Shown here piece after piece: positions 37,987 through 49,187 of a stretch of DNA of 64,000 nucleotides (the first letter of the stretch is position 1; each line of letters starts with the position of its first letter). Both the position numbers and the translations under genes were made by a program. The notes under the pieces were generated by a model. That model was not told the DNA's origin and did no database searches. It saw only the letters and a list, made by a program, of their open reading frames with translations. The DNA lies in the NCBI GenBank assembly GCA_003169895.1, contig PNAE01000007.1:906407-970406 (forward strand). Direction: 5' to 3'. The DNA is from Gemmatimonadota bacterium. Its GTDB lineage: Bacteria > Gemmatimonadota > Gemmatimonadetes > Gemmatimonadales > GWC2-71-9.

Positions 37987-40599
37987 GTGAAGCACGTCCC
38001 TACCTCCGGTCTCCGGCGCGAACAACTCCCGAATGGCGTGACGCTGCTGGTGCAGCGACGCCGCGCCGCGCCGGCGGCGGCGCTGGTAACCCACGTGCGC
38101 GCCGGGTTTCTCGATGAGCCCGACGAACTCGTCGGCATCTCGCACGTGCTGGAGCACATGCTGTTCAAGGGCACACCGACGCTCGGGCCGGGTGAGCTGG
38201 CGCGTCGCACCAAGGCGCTCGGTGGTTCGCTCAACGCTTACACGTCATACGACCGCACGGTGTACTACGCCTCCGTTCCAGCCCGCCATGCCGGTGACCT
38301 GATCGCGCTGCAAGCCGATCAGGTGCGCAATCCACTCCTCGATGGCGACGAATTGCGGCGCGAACTGGGCGTCATCATCCAGGAGGCGCGCCGCAAGCTC
38401 GATACGCCGGGCGCCGTGGCCGGCGAGACGCTGCACGAGTTGCTGTACGCCACGCATCGGCTGCGTCGCTGGCGGATCGGCACCGAGGCGATGCTGGAAC
38501 GGTTCGATCGCGACGACGTTGCCGGCTACTACACCAGTCGATATGTGCCGCAGCGCACCATCGTCACCCTCGTGGCCGACATGGATGAAGACGCCGCGCT
38601 CGACGCACTGCGCGCGGCGTGGAGCGAATGGAGGTTGCCGGAACAGCTCGTGCCGCCGGGGCCGGTCGAGGCGACGCTGCCGAGCGTACAGGCCCGGCGG
38701 CTGACCGGCGACGTCGCGCTCGGCGAGCTGGTGCTCGGCTGGCGCGCGCCGGGCGTGCTCGAGGGCGACGTCCCCGCGCTCGACGTCGCGGCGGCGATCC
38801 TCGGCCTCGGTCGCGGCTCCCGCCTCGCACGCCTGGTTCGCGAACCAGGGCTCGCCAACTCCATTGGCGTGTCGAGCTACGGCGTCGTGGACGCCGGCGT
38901 GTTCGCGATCGGTGCCGAACTGGCGCCCGCGCGGCTCGAGCAGGTGCTCGCGATCATCGGGGCCACCGTGCGCGACCTGGCGGCACAAGGCCCGGATCCC
39001 GCCGAGCTCGATCGTGCCCGCGCCCTGATGCTCTCGCAAATCGGGCGCCGCCTGGAACAGTACGAAAGTCGGGCGCTCGCCCTCGCCGACGCCGATGCGC
39101 TCGGGGATGTGACGCGTCTCGATCGCGAAGCGTCGGACGTGCTCGCCGTGACGTCGACGGACGTCCGCGACGCAGCGCGCCGATGGTTGATGGCCGATGC
39201 AGTGTCCGGCGTGGCATACCTGCCACGCAACACGGATGCGCAGTTCGATGCGGACACGTTGACCGGCGCGATGCATACCCGTGGTCACCATGAGTGCAGC
39301 AAAGGGCTCCCGGGCTCGGTACGACACGAAGCGCCGGCATTCGCCGCCAATGCGCCGACGGGGCGAGGCGTCCATCATCTCGAGATGGATGGGATCGACA
39401 TCCTGACCGCGCGGTTTGGCGAAACCGGGCAGACGACGGTGAGTATGTATCGCCCGCGCAGTGTGCTCGAGACACCAGCAACGGCGGGCATTGCCGCGCT
39501 CGCCATTCGCGCTATGCTGCGTGGTACGACGCGACTCGATGCGGCTGAGCTGGCGTTCACGATAGAGTCTCTCGGCGGCTCCCTGTCGCCCGTACTTGGC
39601 GCTGACGTGCTCGGATTCGGTGCCACGGTGTTGAGCGAACACCTGCGTGCGGCGGCGGGCCTCCTCGCTGAAGTGCTGCTTCAACCGCGCTTCGACGCGC
39701 GCTCTGTCGCAATCGAACGTGGTTTGCTGCTGGAAGATGCCCGCGCCGTCGCGGACGACATGGTGCGTTTCCCAGTGCAATTGGCGCTCGGCGTCGCATT
39801 CAACAACACCGGATACGGCTCACCAACCCTTGGCACGCCCGAGTCGGTCGCCGGATTCGACGTATCGACGGTGCGGGCGTGGCACGCGGGCATGCTGCTC
39901 GGCGGCCGAACGACGATTGTCGCAGTGGGTGACGACGAACCCGACCGTGTGGCTGACGTCATCGCGTCAGCAGTCGCGGCGTTCGGCGAGTTGGGGCGCG
40001 CCATCCCGGCGGTGGGCCTCGGTTCGCCGGAGGTCATTGCACCCGGAACCCGAACCGAAACGCGTGACCGCAAGCAATCCGCGCTCGCGATGATCTTTCC
40101 CGGACCCTCGCGTACCGACCCCGGTCGGTTCGCCGCTGAAACATGGGGCGCGATTGCGGCCGGACTCGGCGGCCGGCTGTTTGAATCGTTGCGCAGCGCT
40201 CGCTCGCTTGCATACACCGTCATGGCCAACTCCTGGCAGCGTCGGCGCGCCGGTGGGCTGCTGACCTACATCGCCACCGATCCTGCGCGGCTCGACGAGG
40301 CCCGGGACGCCATGCTCGAAGAGCTGGCGCTATTCCGTGGCGAACCACCCAGCGCGGACGAGGTATCGCGCGCCAGCGCCATGCTCGCCGGGCACGCGGA
40401 AATGGCGCGCCAGACCGCGGGAGCGCTGGCCGGTGAAATCGCGGATGCCTGGTTGCTCGGCGGCGGCTTGAGCGAGCTGGACGACCCCGCTGCGCCGTAT
40501 CGGAAGGTTACCGCAGCTCAGGTCCACGCGGTTGCGGCGCAATCGCTCGATCCTGCGCTGCGAGCCGAAGGCGTCATTGCCGCTGCCGTGATCGAGTAG
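37987..40599 (+). CDS. M16-family zinc peptidase (pitrilysin/processing peptidase type)
   Basis: 870 residues from GTG. The N-terminal half is the active module: inverted zinc motif HVLEH near 55 and the distal Glu in VIIQEARRKLD near 132. The C-terminal half repeats the fold without the HxxEH motif (ILTARFGETGQTTVSMYRPR ...), as in single-chain M16 enzymes. No signal peptide is seen, so it is cytosolic or exported by another route. It is 4 nt after the permease, within the same operon. Confidence 0.9.
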   Translation: MKHVPTSGLRREQLPNGVTLLVQRRRAAPAAALVTHVRAGFLDEPDELVGISHVLEHMLFKGTPTLGPGELARRTKALGGSLNAYTSYDRTVYYASVPARHAGDLIALQADQVRNPLLDGDELRRELGVIIQEARRKLDTPGAVAGETLHELLYATHRLRRWRIGTEAMLERFDRDDVAGYYTSRYVPQRTIVTLVADMDEDAALDALRAAWSEWRLPEQLVPPGPVEATLPSVQARRLTGDVALGELVLGWRAPGVLEGDVPALDVAAAILGLGRGSRLARLVREPGLANSIGVSSYGVVDAGVFAIGAELAPARLEQVLAIIGATVRDLAAQGPDPAELDRARALMLSQIGRRLEQYESRALALADADALGDVTRLDREASDVLAVTSTDVRDAARRWLMADAVSGVAYLPRNTDAQFDADTLTGAMHTRGHHECSKGLPGSVRHEAPAFAANAPTGRGVHHLEMDGIDILTARFGETGQTTVSMYRPRSVLETPATAGIAALAIRAMLRGTTRLDAAELAFTIESLGGSLSPVLGADVLGFGATVLSEHLRAAAGLLAEVLLQPRFDARSVAIERGLLLEDARAVADDMVRFPVQLALGVAFNNTGYGSPTLGTPESVAGFDVSTVRAWHAGMLLGGRTTIVAVGDDEPDRVADVIASAVAAFGELGRAIPAVGLGSPEVIAPGTRTETRDRKQSALAMIFPGPSRTDPGRFAAETWGAIAAGLGGRLFESLRSARSLAYTVMANSWQRRRAGGLLTYIATDPARLDEARDAMLEELALFRGEPPSADEVSRASAMLAGHAEMARQTAGALAGEIADAWLLGGGLSELDDPAAPYRKVTAAQVHAVAAQSLDPALRAEGVIAAAVIE

Positions 40600-40609
40600 T
40601 TTTGGCGCC

Positions 40610-41149
40610 ATGGCAGCACCTAACTCGACTGCGGCACGTCGCAGCCACTTCTCACCGGCTGATGGCATCACGCTGGTGCGGATTCCGCTGGCGATTCTGT
40701 TTCCCATGGTCACGAGTACGCCCGTGCGGCTCGTGGTCCTCGCTCTCGCGGCCGCGACCGACCTGGGTGATGGCTGGGTCGCCCGCCGGTTCGGCGGCTC
40801 GCGCATGGGAGCGGTCCTCGACCCGATCGCCGACAAGCTCTTCGTTGCGGTGGCGTTCGCGGTGGTCTGGGTGTCGGGCAAGTTGACCTGGTATGAAGTC
40901 ATCGCGGTCCTGGCGCGCGATATCGTTGCTACCGCCGCGTTCTTCATCACCCTCGCCACCGGCAAGGCGACTGCGGTGCCGGCGCGCCTGGGCGGAAAGG
41001 CGGTCACGCTGCTGCAGATGCTGACCCTCGTCTTCTTCGTACTCGACCTTCCGCGGCTGCGGCCGCTCGCCTGGATGACCGCCGGCGTGGCGTTGTACGC
41101 CATCTACGACTACAACCAGCCATTCTTCCGAAAGCTCAGGGCCCGATGA
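40610..41149 (+). CDS. CDP-alcohol phosphatidyltransferase (PgsA-like)
   Basis: 179 residues with the family signature D-x2-DG-x2-AR-x8-G-x3-D-x3-D visible as DLGDGWVARRFGGSRMGAVL followed by DPIADK. Four or so membrane helices. It joins a CDP-activated lipid to an alcohol, most likely glycerol-3-phosphate for phosphatidylglycerol, but the specific alcohol cannot be read from the motif. It overlaps the next gene by 4 nt. Confidence 0.85.
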   Translation: MAAPNSTAARRSHFSPADGITLVRIPLAILFPMVTSTPVRLVVLALAAATDLGDGWVARRFGGSRMGAVLDPIADKLFVAVAFAVVWVSGKLTWYEVIAVLARDIVATAAFFITLATGKATAVPARLGGKAVTLLQMLTLVFFVLDLPRLRPLAWMTAGVALYAIYDYNQPFFRKLRAR

Positions 41150-41559
41150 CCGAGGCGAACCAACGCCACGCGGTACTCGACTGGACCGGTGGCCTGCGTT
41201 TCACCGCCGGGGCGCCAGGCGGCCCGCAGCTCTATCTCGACGGCGACGGCAAGGAAGCGCCGAGCCCGGTCACGGTGTTGCTGTGCGCGGCCGGCGCCTG
41301 CTCCGGGGCGGACGTGGTCAGCGTCCTCGAGAAGAAGCGCCTCAAGCTGACCCGATTTCAGATCGAGGTCGGCGGGCGTCGCGCGGAGGACTACCCCAAG
41401 CGCTATGTGGAGCTCTGGCTCACGTTTCGCCTCGCAGGTGAGGGACTGACCGAGCCGGCGGCGCGACGGGCGGTGGATCTGTCGGTGCAGAAGTATTGCA
41501 GCGTGCTGTTGTCGTTGAACCCCGATATTCCGATCAAGACAGAGATTATCATCGAGTAA
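41146..41559 (+). CDS. OsmC/Ohr-family protein
   Basis: 137 residues with the two conserved cysteines of the family (LLCAAGACSGADV near 45-50 and SVQKYCSVLLSL near 120). These reduce organic or fatty-acid hydroperoxides using a dithiol. ACSGADVV and the swapped-dimer beta strands are typical of the YhfA/OsmC branch. It is the last gene of the six-gene operon. Confidence 0.85.
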   Translation: MTEANQRHAVLDWTGGLRFTAGAPGGPQLYLDGDGKEAPSPVTVLLCAAGACSGADVVSVLEKKRLKLTRFQIEVGGRRAEDYPKRYVELWLTFRLAGEGLTEPAARRAVDLSVQKYCSVLLSLNPDIPIKTEIIIE

Positions 41560-41565
41560 TCGCCC

Positions 41566-41871
41566 CTACTCCTGGCCCACCTCAACCGGCTCCGGCTCCG
41601 GCTCCACGGTCGGTACGCGCTTCACCACCGGCTGGCAGAACCGGTCGCCGAGTACGCGCACCTGTGCCAGCTGGTCGGGCGTCAGCGCATAGCGCTCGCC
41701 AATGTATTGCATGGTGTCGTCCAGCCATTCCTTCTGGTGCTCCGTCGCCGCGTCAAGAACCCCGCACCGGAGGATGTGGCTGAACAGTTCGTCGCGAGCC
41801 TGGTCCAGCGCCGTCGGCATTGCCGGTGTGCGGGGGGCCGCCTTCTTCTTCGTCAATCGACCTTCCTTCAT
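41566..41871 (-). CDS. hypothetical protein
   Basis: 101 residues. Basic start (KEGRLTKKKAAPRTPA), helical middle (ALDQARDELFSHILRCGVLD, HQKEWLDDTMQYIGERYALT) and an acidic Pro/Glu tail (VEPEPEPVEVGQE). No domain recognised. It lies convergent to the OsmC operon, ending 6 nt after it. Confidence 0.6.
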   Translation of the reverse strand: MKEGRLTKKKAAPRTPAMPTALDQARDELFSHILRCGVLDAATEHQKEWLDDTMQYIGERYALTPDQLAQVRVLGDRFCQPVVKRVPTVEPEPEPVEVGQE

Positions 41872-42092
41872 GAGTTTGGCGGGGCAGCGGTACCCCGTCG
41901 TGTGACCTGCAGACGCGCAATATAGGGAATCCGGGCGCTCCGGGGCAATTCCGACCCGCCGGGCATTAGATTGTGCGCGTCGCCAGCCCCAGCTGGGTTG
42001 GCGCGAGCGCGGACTAACTTGTGCCGCGCGTTCGCCGTCGTGACCCCATGCCCCGGGGTCCCGCGCTCGCCGGCCGACGCGCTCGAGGCATC

Positions 42093-42794
42093 ATGGCGCC
42101 CGGCCAGAAACCGTTCTATATCGCCCTCGCGGTCGTCGTCGTCGCCGGCGGCCTGTTTATTACCAGCCGGGTTCGCAGCGCCCGCTCCGTCTCGATCCCC
42201 GCGAATGTTGTGGTAACGGCCGCCGACACCTCCGGGTTCCGCGGCTATCTGCTCGGCGCGTCGAGCGCGCCGGTCGAGATCGCAGAGTATGCCGACTACC
42301 AGTGCCCGCATTGCGCGGATTTCGATCAGGTGCAGTTCCCCGACATCAAGGCCCGCCTGATCGATGTCGGCAAGGCCCGCCTGCGGTTCCGCGACTTTCC
42401 GATCGAGGGCGACCAGAGTCGCGTGGCGGCGCATGCCGCGGCGTGCGCCAGTGACCAGGACAAGTTCTGGCAGGTCAAGGAAGGATTGTTCCGCCGCCAG
42501 ACCGACTGGGCGTTGCATACCAACCCGATGCCGGTGATCACCGACATCATCAAGGCCGCCGGCCTCGACGTCAACTCCTGGAACGCGTGCATGCAGTCGG
42601 CCAAGTACGCCGGCCGCATCCAGGCGTCATACAACGAGGGGGCCAAGCTCGGTGTCAACGCCACGCCGTCCTTCCTGATCGGCGGGCGGATCTACAGCAG
42701 CATCAGCAGCGATGAAATCGTGAAGCTGGTCGATTCGCTGGTCGCCGCGGCTCCCCACTCTCCCGGCGCGACAACTCCTCTCGGCGGCCAATGA
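42093..42794 (+). CDS. DsbA-like thioredoxin-fold protein
   Basis: 233 residues: an N-terminal membrane anchor (PFYIALAVVVVAGGLFITSR), then a thioredoxin_4/DsbA domain with catalytic CPHC in EYADYQCPHCADFDQVQF near 75 and the cis-Pro in GVNATPSFLIGGR near 195. It acts outside the membrane in disulfide formation or isomerisation. The start 42093 opens the anchor; GAGG precedes it. The 3' end overlaps kup by 4 nt. Confidence 0.87.
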   Translation: MAPGQKPFYIALAVVVVAGGLFITSRVRSARSVSIPANVVVTAADTSGFRGYLLGASSAPVEIAEYADYQCPHCADFDQVQFPDIKARLIDVGKARLRFRDFPIEGDQSRVAAHAAACASDQDKFWQVKEGLFRRQTDWALHTNPMPVITDIIKAAGLDVNSWNACMQSAKYAGRIQASYNEGAKLGVNATPSFLIGGRIYSSISSDEIVKLVDSLVAAAPHSPGATTPLGGQ

Positions 42795-44722
42795 CCGCTG
42801 ATCGCAAGCCGCCATCGGGCAAGGTCCTCGCCGGCCTTGCCCTCGCGGCGTTGGGAGTCGTTTACGGTGACATCGGCACGTCACCTCTCTATGCCCTGAA
42901 GGAATGCTTCAATGGCGCCCACGCGGTGCCGCTGTCACCCGAGAACGTCCTCGGCGTGCTGTCGCTGGTGTTCTGGTCGCTCAATTTCGTCATCTCGTTC
43001 AAGTACATCGCGATGGTGCTGCGCGCCGACAATCAGGGCGAGGGCGGCATCCTCGCGCTGCTCGCGCTGGTCCGGCCGCGCGGGACGACGGGGCATCATC
43101 GCGAGCTGCTGCTGATGCTCGGCCTGTTCGGCGCCGCACTGCTCTACGGTGACGGCGTGATCACACCCGCGATTTCGGTGCTGTCGGCGGTGGAAGGCCT
43201 TCACGTCGCGACCCCGGCGTTCCAGCTCTGGATCGTGCCGCTCACGGTCGGCATTCTGACCGCCTTGTTCTGGATCCAGAAGCGCGGGACGGCGAGCGTG
43301 GGGAAGATGTTCGGTCCGCTGATGGTGCTCTGGTTCGGCTGTCTCGCCGCGCTTGGCATCCACGGGATCGTGCAGCATCCCGGTGTGGTCGCGGCACTGA
43401 ATCCGCTCCACGCACTCGCCTACCTCCAGCGCAACGGCCTGCACAGCCTCTTCGTGCTGGGTTCGGTGTTCCTGGTGCTGACCGGTGGCGAAGCACTGTA
43501 CGCCGACATGGGGCACATCGGACGCCTGCCGATCCAGGTGGCGTGGTATTGCTTCGTCCTCCCGGCGCTGATGCTCAACTATCTCGGGCAAGGCGCGGTA
43601 CTGCTGGCGCGCGGGCAGGGTGCCGTGCCCAACCCGTTCTACAGCGTGGTGCCCCCCTGGGCGCTCTATCCAATGGTCGTGATTGCGACCATGGCCGCAA
43701 CCATCGCCTCGCAGGCGTTGATCTCGGGAGCGTTCTCGCTGACGCAACAGGCGATGCAACTGGGCTTCGTTCCGCGCATGCGGCTGGTCCATACCTCACG
43801 CAGCCAGATTGGTCAGATCTACATGCCTGGCATCAACTGGACGCTCTGGCTGGGCACGATCGCCCTGGTGCTGGCGTTCCGATCGTCCGACAACCTCGCG
43901 GCAACGTACGGTGTCGCGGTTACCGGCACCATGTTGATCACGACCATCCTGTTCGCCGTGGTCCAATATCGCATCTGGCACTGGCCGCTTCCGGGCGTGC
44001 TCGCGCTGACGTCACTGTTCCTGGTGGTCGATGTGGCGTTCTTCGGCGCCAACATGATCAAGTTTGTCGAAGGAGGGTGGTTCCCGCTGGCCGCGGCCGC
44101 GGTGATCTACCTGTTGATGAGCACATGGCGTCGGGGACGCCAGCAGGTGATCGGGATCCTGACCGACGCCTCGCTGCCGCTCGACCTCTTCGTACCCGAC
44201 ATCGACCGGCGAAAGCCGCCGCGCGTCCCGGGCGTTGCGGTCTTCATGACGTCGATTCCCGACATGGCGCCGCCCGTGCTGCTGCACCATCTCAAGCACA
44301 ACAAGATGTTGCACGAGAAGGTCATTCTGATGACCCTGACGTCACGCGACATTCCGCAGATCGCCGAGTCCGACCGGGTGGTGGTGGAAGCGAGAGGTGC
44401 CGGCATCTATCAGGTCACGGCGCGCTATGGTTTCATGGAATCACCCAACGTGCCGCGGATCCTCGAGACGGTCGCGCAACGGTTGCATGAGCCGGGCGAA
44501 CCGGCGCCCTCGCTCAAGATGCACGACGTGACGTTCTACCTCGGACGCGAGACCCTGATCGTCCTGCCGCGCCAGCCCGGCGCCGCGCCACCGCCGGGCG
44601 CGATGCCACCATGGCGCGCGGAACTGTTTGCCGTGATGAGCCGCAATGCGCTCAGCGCCGCGAACTTCTTCGGCTTGCCGCCCAACCGGGTCGTCGAGCT
44701 GGGGGCGCAGATACAGGTCTGA
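42791..44722 (+). CDS. kup: KUP-family potassium uptake protein
   Basis: 643 residues. The diagnostic GVVYGDIGTSPLYALKECF is near 18, followed by LVFWSLNFVISFKY, GEGGILALLALV and about 12 membrane helices over 430 residues, then a soluble C-terminal domain of about 170 residues. It is a K+/H+ symporter. It is coupled to the DsbA-like gene by an ATGA overlap, a pairing without an obvious shared function. Confidence 0.93.
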   Translation: MTADRKPPSGKVLAGLALAALGVVYGDIGTSPLYALKECFNGAHAVPLSPENVLGVLSLVFWSLNFVISFKYIAMVLRADNQGEGGILALLALVRPRGTTGHHRELLLMLGLFGAALLYGDGVITPAISVLSAVEGLHVATPAFQLWIVPLTVGILTALFWIQKRGTASVGKMFGPLMVLWFGCLAALGIHGIVQHPGVVAALNPLHALAYLQRNGLHSLFVLGSVFLVLTGGEALYADMGHIGRLPIQVAWYCFVLPALMLNYLGQGAVLLARGQGAVPNPFYSVVPPWALYPMVVIATMAATIASQALISGAFSLTQQAMQLGFVPRMRLVHTSRSQIGQIYMPGINWTLWLGTIALVLAFRSSDNLAATYGVAVTGTMLITTILFAVVQYRIWHWPLPGVLALTSLFLVVDVAFFGANMIKFVEGGWFPLAAAAVIYLLMSTWRRGRQQVIGILTDASLPLDLFVPDIDRRKPPRVPGVAVFMTSIPDMAPPVLLHHLKHNKMLHEKVILMTLTSRDIPQIAESDRVVVEARGAGIYQVTARYGFMESPNVPRILETVAQRLHEPGEPAPSLKMHDVTFYLGRETLIVLPRQPGAAPPPGAMPPWRAELFAVMSRNALSAANFFGLPPNRVVELGAQIQV

Positions 44723-44767
44723 GACGAGAGACGAGAGACGAGAGACGTGAGATGTGAGACGTGAGAA
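44721..44767 (+). repeat. GAGACGA/GTGAGAC tract 3' of kup
   Basis: Starts inside the kup stop codon with four GAGACGA units, then changes to GTGAGAT/GTGAGAC units. A pyrimidine-rich CCTCTGCTCCCTTC region follows before the convergent TetR gene. Confidence 0.75.
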
Positions 44768-44806
44768 GGTGGCACCCCGCGGAATCCTCTGCTCCCTTCT
44801 TCCTGC

Positions 44807-45463
44807 TTACGCCGTCTCCGCTTCCGCCAGGCTTGCGGCGAGCAGTGCCCGCGCGGTCCAGAGCGTCACGCGCTCGGCGGCCGCCGGTGTGAGGCCTTGC
44901 GTGTCCTGCAGCAGAAACAGCGAATCCATCCCGACGCATGATACCAGGGCCGATACGAGGCGGATGAACCGGCGCTCACCGAGGCGGGCGCGCACCGGTG
45001 CCACCGCGGATGTCAGCCATTCCACGCGCCGATAGCCGCGCACCGGGCGGGTGCCGGTCTTCCGCCCCGTGGTGAGGCGAATCATCGTCCGCAGCAACGC
45101 GGTATGCTCGAGTGCCAGGCGATGCATCACTCGCACAGTGGCGGCGAGCTGCAGCTCCGCCTGCCCGACGTCGTCAAGCGTCCCCGCTGCGGCCGGCAAT
45201 GCCGCCGCCATGGCGGCCTCCACTTCCGGTCGCAGCGCCTCGAGCGATGCTTCGATCAGCAGCTGATCCTGGGTGGGGAAATACCGGTATGCGGTTCGCC
45301 GTGAGATATCCGCTGCGTCGGCCACGTCGACCACCGACGGAGTCTGCCCGGCGGCAATGAGTCGTGCGGCGCTGGCGAGCAGAGCCATCCGGGTTCGACG
45401 CTTCTGACCGCTGCGAGGGTCCGCCGGAGCGACGGCGTCCTGCCGACGGGATTTTGGGGACAT
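44807..45463 (-). CDS. TetR-family regulator
   Basis: 218 residues. TetR_N domain at about 25-70 (ALLASAARLIAAGQTPSVVD, DAADISRRTAYRYFPTQDQL), then a helical ligand domain with a Cys (VSCVGMDSLF). ATG 45463 has GGAG at -9; the open frame to 45520 would cross the operator. It is divergent from the lipoprotein gene over a nested palindrome and probably controls both. Confidence 0.85.
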   Translation of the reverse strand: MSPKSRRQDAVAPADPRSGQKRRTRMALLASAARLIAAGQTPSVVDVADAADISRRTAYRYFPTQDQLLIEASLEALRPEVEAAMAAALPAAAGTLDDVGQAELQLAATVRVMHRLALEHTALLRTMIRLTTGRKTGTRPVRGYRRVEWLTSAVAPVRARLGERRFIRLVSALVSCVGMDSLFLLQDTQGLTPAAAERVTLWTARALLAASLAEAETA

Positions 45464-45509
45464 CGATGGCTCCGGCTTGACAGGGAATCGGGCGAAACGT
45501 AGCTTGACT

Positions 45510-45554
45510 GGAAATGGCACACTAGTGTCATGACGACACTAAACTGCCATTTCC
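45510..45554. promoter_or_regulatory. nested palindromic operator between tetR and lipoprotein genes
   Basis: Outer arms GGAAATGGCA / TGCCATTTCC (45510-45519, 45545-45554) and inner arms TAGTGTC / GACACTA (45523-45529, 45535-45541) share one centre. Such two-tier symmetry is consistent with two TetR dimers or overlapping divergent promoters. Confidence 0.7.
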
Positions 45555-45632
45555 TTGGTTGCGCCCAGCGGTCCGGCACCGGCGCGAGCCCAGGCCTGCG
45601 AGTCGGTGCTGGCATGCAAGAGGGAGAAGTCC

Positions 45633-46430
45633 ATGACGTCGTATCACAGACGCGCGCTGGCAATCGGTGCCGCCGCCTGCGGGCTCGCCGTCGCGACCGG
45701 GGCGATCGTCACGGCATGCTCCAGCGATGCCGGTGCGAATCAGGGCCCAAGCACGCAATACGGCACGCCGGTCACGGTCGGCAATGGCAACGCCCGATCA
45801 TACCTCGTGCTGCAGAACGGCACGCCGACCGAGCTGGGTGTGGCGCTGAGCCAGGGCGCCCTGGATAGCCTGCCGATGACGCCGAAGATGGGTGGGTATG
45901 AGTTTCTCTTGCCGCTCCCGGCGGGCAACACCACGCAGTTCCAGGTGGTCGGATTGAATTGGAACCCAACGGGCCATCCGCCGCCGATGGTTTACACGGT
46001 GCCGCATTTCGACTTCCATTTCTACATGACGTCGCTGGCGGACCGCAACGCCATCGATCCCTCGGATCCCGCGTTTGCCACCAAGGCCGCCAGCCTCCCT
46101 GCCGCCGACTTCCGGCTGGCCGGCTACGTCGCCGATCCTCCGGCGAATGCGATCCCGCACATGGGCTTGCACTGGACCGATTCGAACGCCCCGGAATTTC
46201 ACGGCCAACCCTTTACCCGGACGTTCATCACGGGATCATGGAACGGTCAGTTCACCTTCTTCGAGCCGATGGTGACCCGGGCATATCTCCTGACCAATCC
46301 GGACGAGGTAGTGCCGGTGGGAAGCGCATCGCAACGGGCTATCAGCGGGTACTACCCGGCGGCGTACCGCGTGACCTGGGACGCCGCGAAGGCGGAGTGG
46401 CACATCGCACTCGCCAGCCTGACGCATTGA
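45633..46430 (+). CDS. secreted lipoprotein, DUF5602/TTHB210-like
   Basis: 265 residues. Signal with lipobox IVTAC (GAIVTACSSDAGANQG). The mature domain has MVYTVPHFDFHFYM near 120 (His/Asp cluster), GYVADPPANAIPHMGLHW near 175 and GSWNGQFTFFEPMVT near 205, resembling TTHB210-like domains of unknown function; the clustered His suggest metal binding. The start has AGGGAGAAG upstream. It is divergent from a TetR gene. Confidence 0.65.
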   Translation: MTSYHRRALAIGAAACGLAVATGAIVTACSSDAGANQGPSTQYGTPVTVGNGNARSYLVLQNGTPTELGVALSQGALDSLPMTPKMGGYEFLLPLPAGNTTQFQVVGLNWNPTGHPPPMVYTVPHFDFHFYMTSLADRNAIDPSDPAFATKAASLPAADFRLAGYVADPPANAIPHMGLHWTDSNAPEFHGQPFTRTFITGSWNGQFTFFEPMVTRAYLLTNPDEVVPVGSASQRAISGYYPAAYRVTWDAAKAEWHIALASLTH

Positions 46431-46449
46431 CGATCGCGGCGCCCGAAAA

Positions 46450-46586
46450 ACGAGAGACGACGGACGAGAGACGTGAGACGTGAGACGTGAGACGTGAGAC
46501 GTGAGACGTGAGACGAGACAACGGCTACCACCTGGAGCCAAGGATAGCAACGATCCACTTCTCTCGTCTCTCGTCTCTCGTCTCTC
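46450..46586. repeat. facing heptamer arrays between convergent genes
   Basis: Six perfect GTGAGAC copies run from 46473 to 46514, preceded by GAGACGA units after the lipoprotein gene. At 46559-46586 the plus strand repeats CTCTCGT up to the acs stop. Each array is purine-rich on the strand of the gene it follows. A 44-nt unique spacer separates them. Confidence 0.85.
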
Positions 46587-48533
<1,947 letters not shown>

Positions 48534-48626
48534 GACGAGGAAGCTGCGGCTGGCTGGGACGATGGGAAAGGGGGGGGTGCGAACCGATGCGTTGTTGCCA
48601 CAGTTGCGCCGCAACCGCGGGCGGGC

Positions 48627-48998
48627 GTGGTATTGGCAAGGCCCTTGCTAGTTCTCCCGGCACCCTGGGCTGGAGGCCCTCTGTCCGTTTCGACCACGCA
48701 GCCCCATATCCGGGTGCTGCAGGCGCCCGAAAATCTCGGCCTTGTCACCCGCGACGCGTTTCGTCAGCAGGCCAACAGCCTCCTCGACGAAATGGGCGTC
48801 GGGCGGGGACAGCTCGTCGTGGACATGGCGGCCATGAAAGAGATCGACTCCTCGGGCCTGAGCGCCCTCGTGATGGTCCACCGTCACGCCGCCGAACGGC
48901 GCCAGCAGGTGATGCTCCGCAACGTCGGCCCCGAGATCGAATTCCTCCTTGTCCTTACCAAGCTCGATGATCTCTTTCTCTTCGCGTCCGACTCATAG
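48627..48998 (+). CDS. STAS-domain protein (anti-sigma factor antagonist type)
   Basis: 123 residues from a GTG that is my best guess; a CTG with GGAGG in front (about 48677) is an alternative. The core is a STAS fold: [20 protein letters not shown] near 80 carries the phosphorylatable Ser of SpoIIAA-type antagonists (DSSG), then [19 protein letters not shown]. It probably takes part in partner switching with a serine kinase. No kinase or sigma gene adjoins. Confidence 0.75.
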   Translation: MVLARPLLVLPAPWAGGPLSVSTTQPHIRVLQAPENLGLVTRDAFRQQANSLLDEMGVGRGQLVVDMAAMKEIDSSGLSALVMVHRHAAERRQQVMLRNVGPEIEFLLVLTKLDDLFLFASDS

Positions 48999-49022
48999 AT
49001 TCAGGCCGACATAGGCGTTTCA

Positions 49023-49177
49023 GGCCGGCGGAGGCGCGGGCGGGCAGGTCATTACGGCCACTGCGCTTCGCAGGCGCGGCCGCATCAGGTCTTGCGCCCC
49101 CGGTCTGATCACGAAGTGGCGGCCGCTGGCTCAGCGACGCGGCCTCCACGACCCGCCCGCCCGCGCCTCCGCCGGCC
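49023..49177. repeat. structured inverted element, unit 1
   Basis: Perfect 23-bp arms (49023-49045 and 49155-49177) enclose a core that contains two 5-bp/3-nt hairpins, CTGCG-CTT-CGCAG (49061-49073) and CGCTG-GCT-CAGCG (around 49124-49136), and ATCAG...CTGAT between them. The core recurs inverted in unit 2 with different closing arms. No gene was seen in the 48999-49393 gap. Confidence 0.7.
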
Positions 49178-49187
49178 AGCGTGCGCT

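Noticed and set aside
46473-46514. Possible CRISPR-like array of six regular repeats
   Set aside because: Units are 7 bp with no spacers and no cas genes; it is a simple tandem array.
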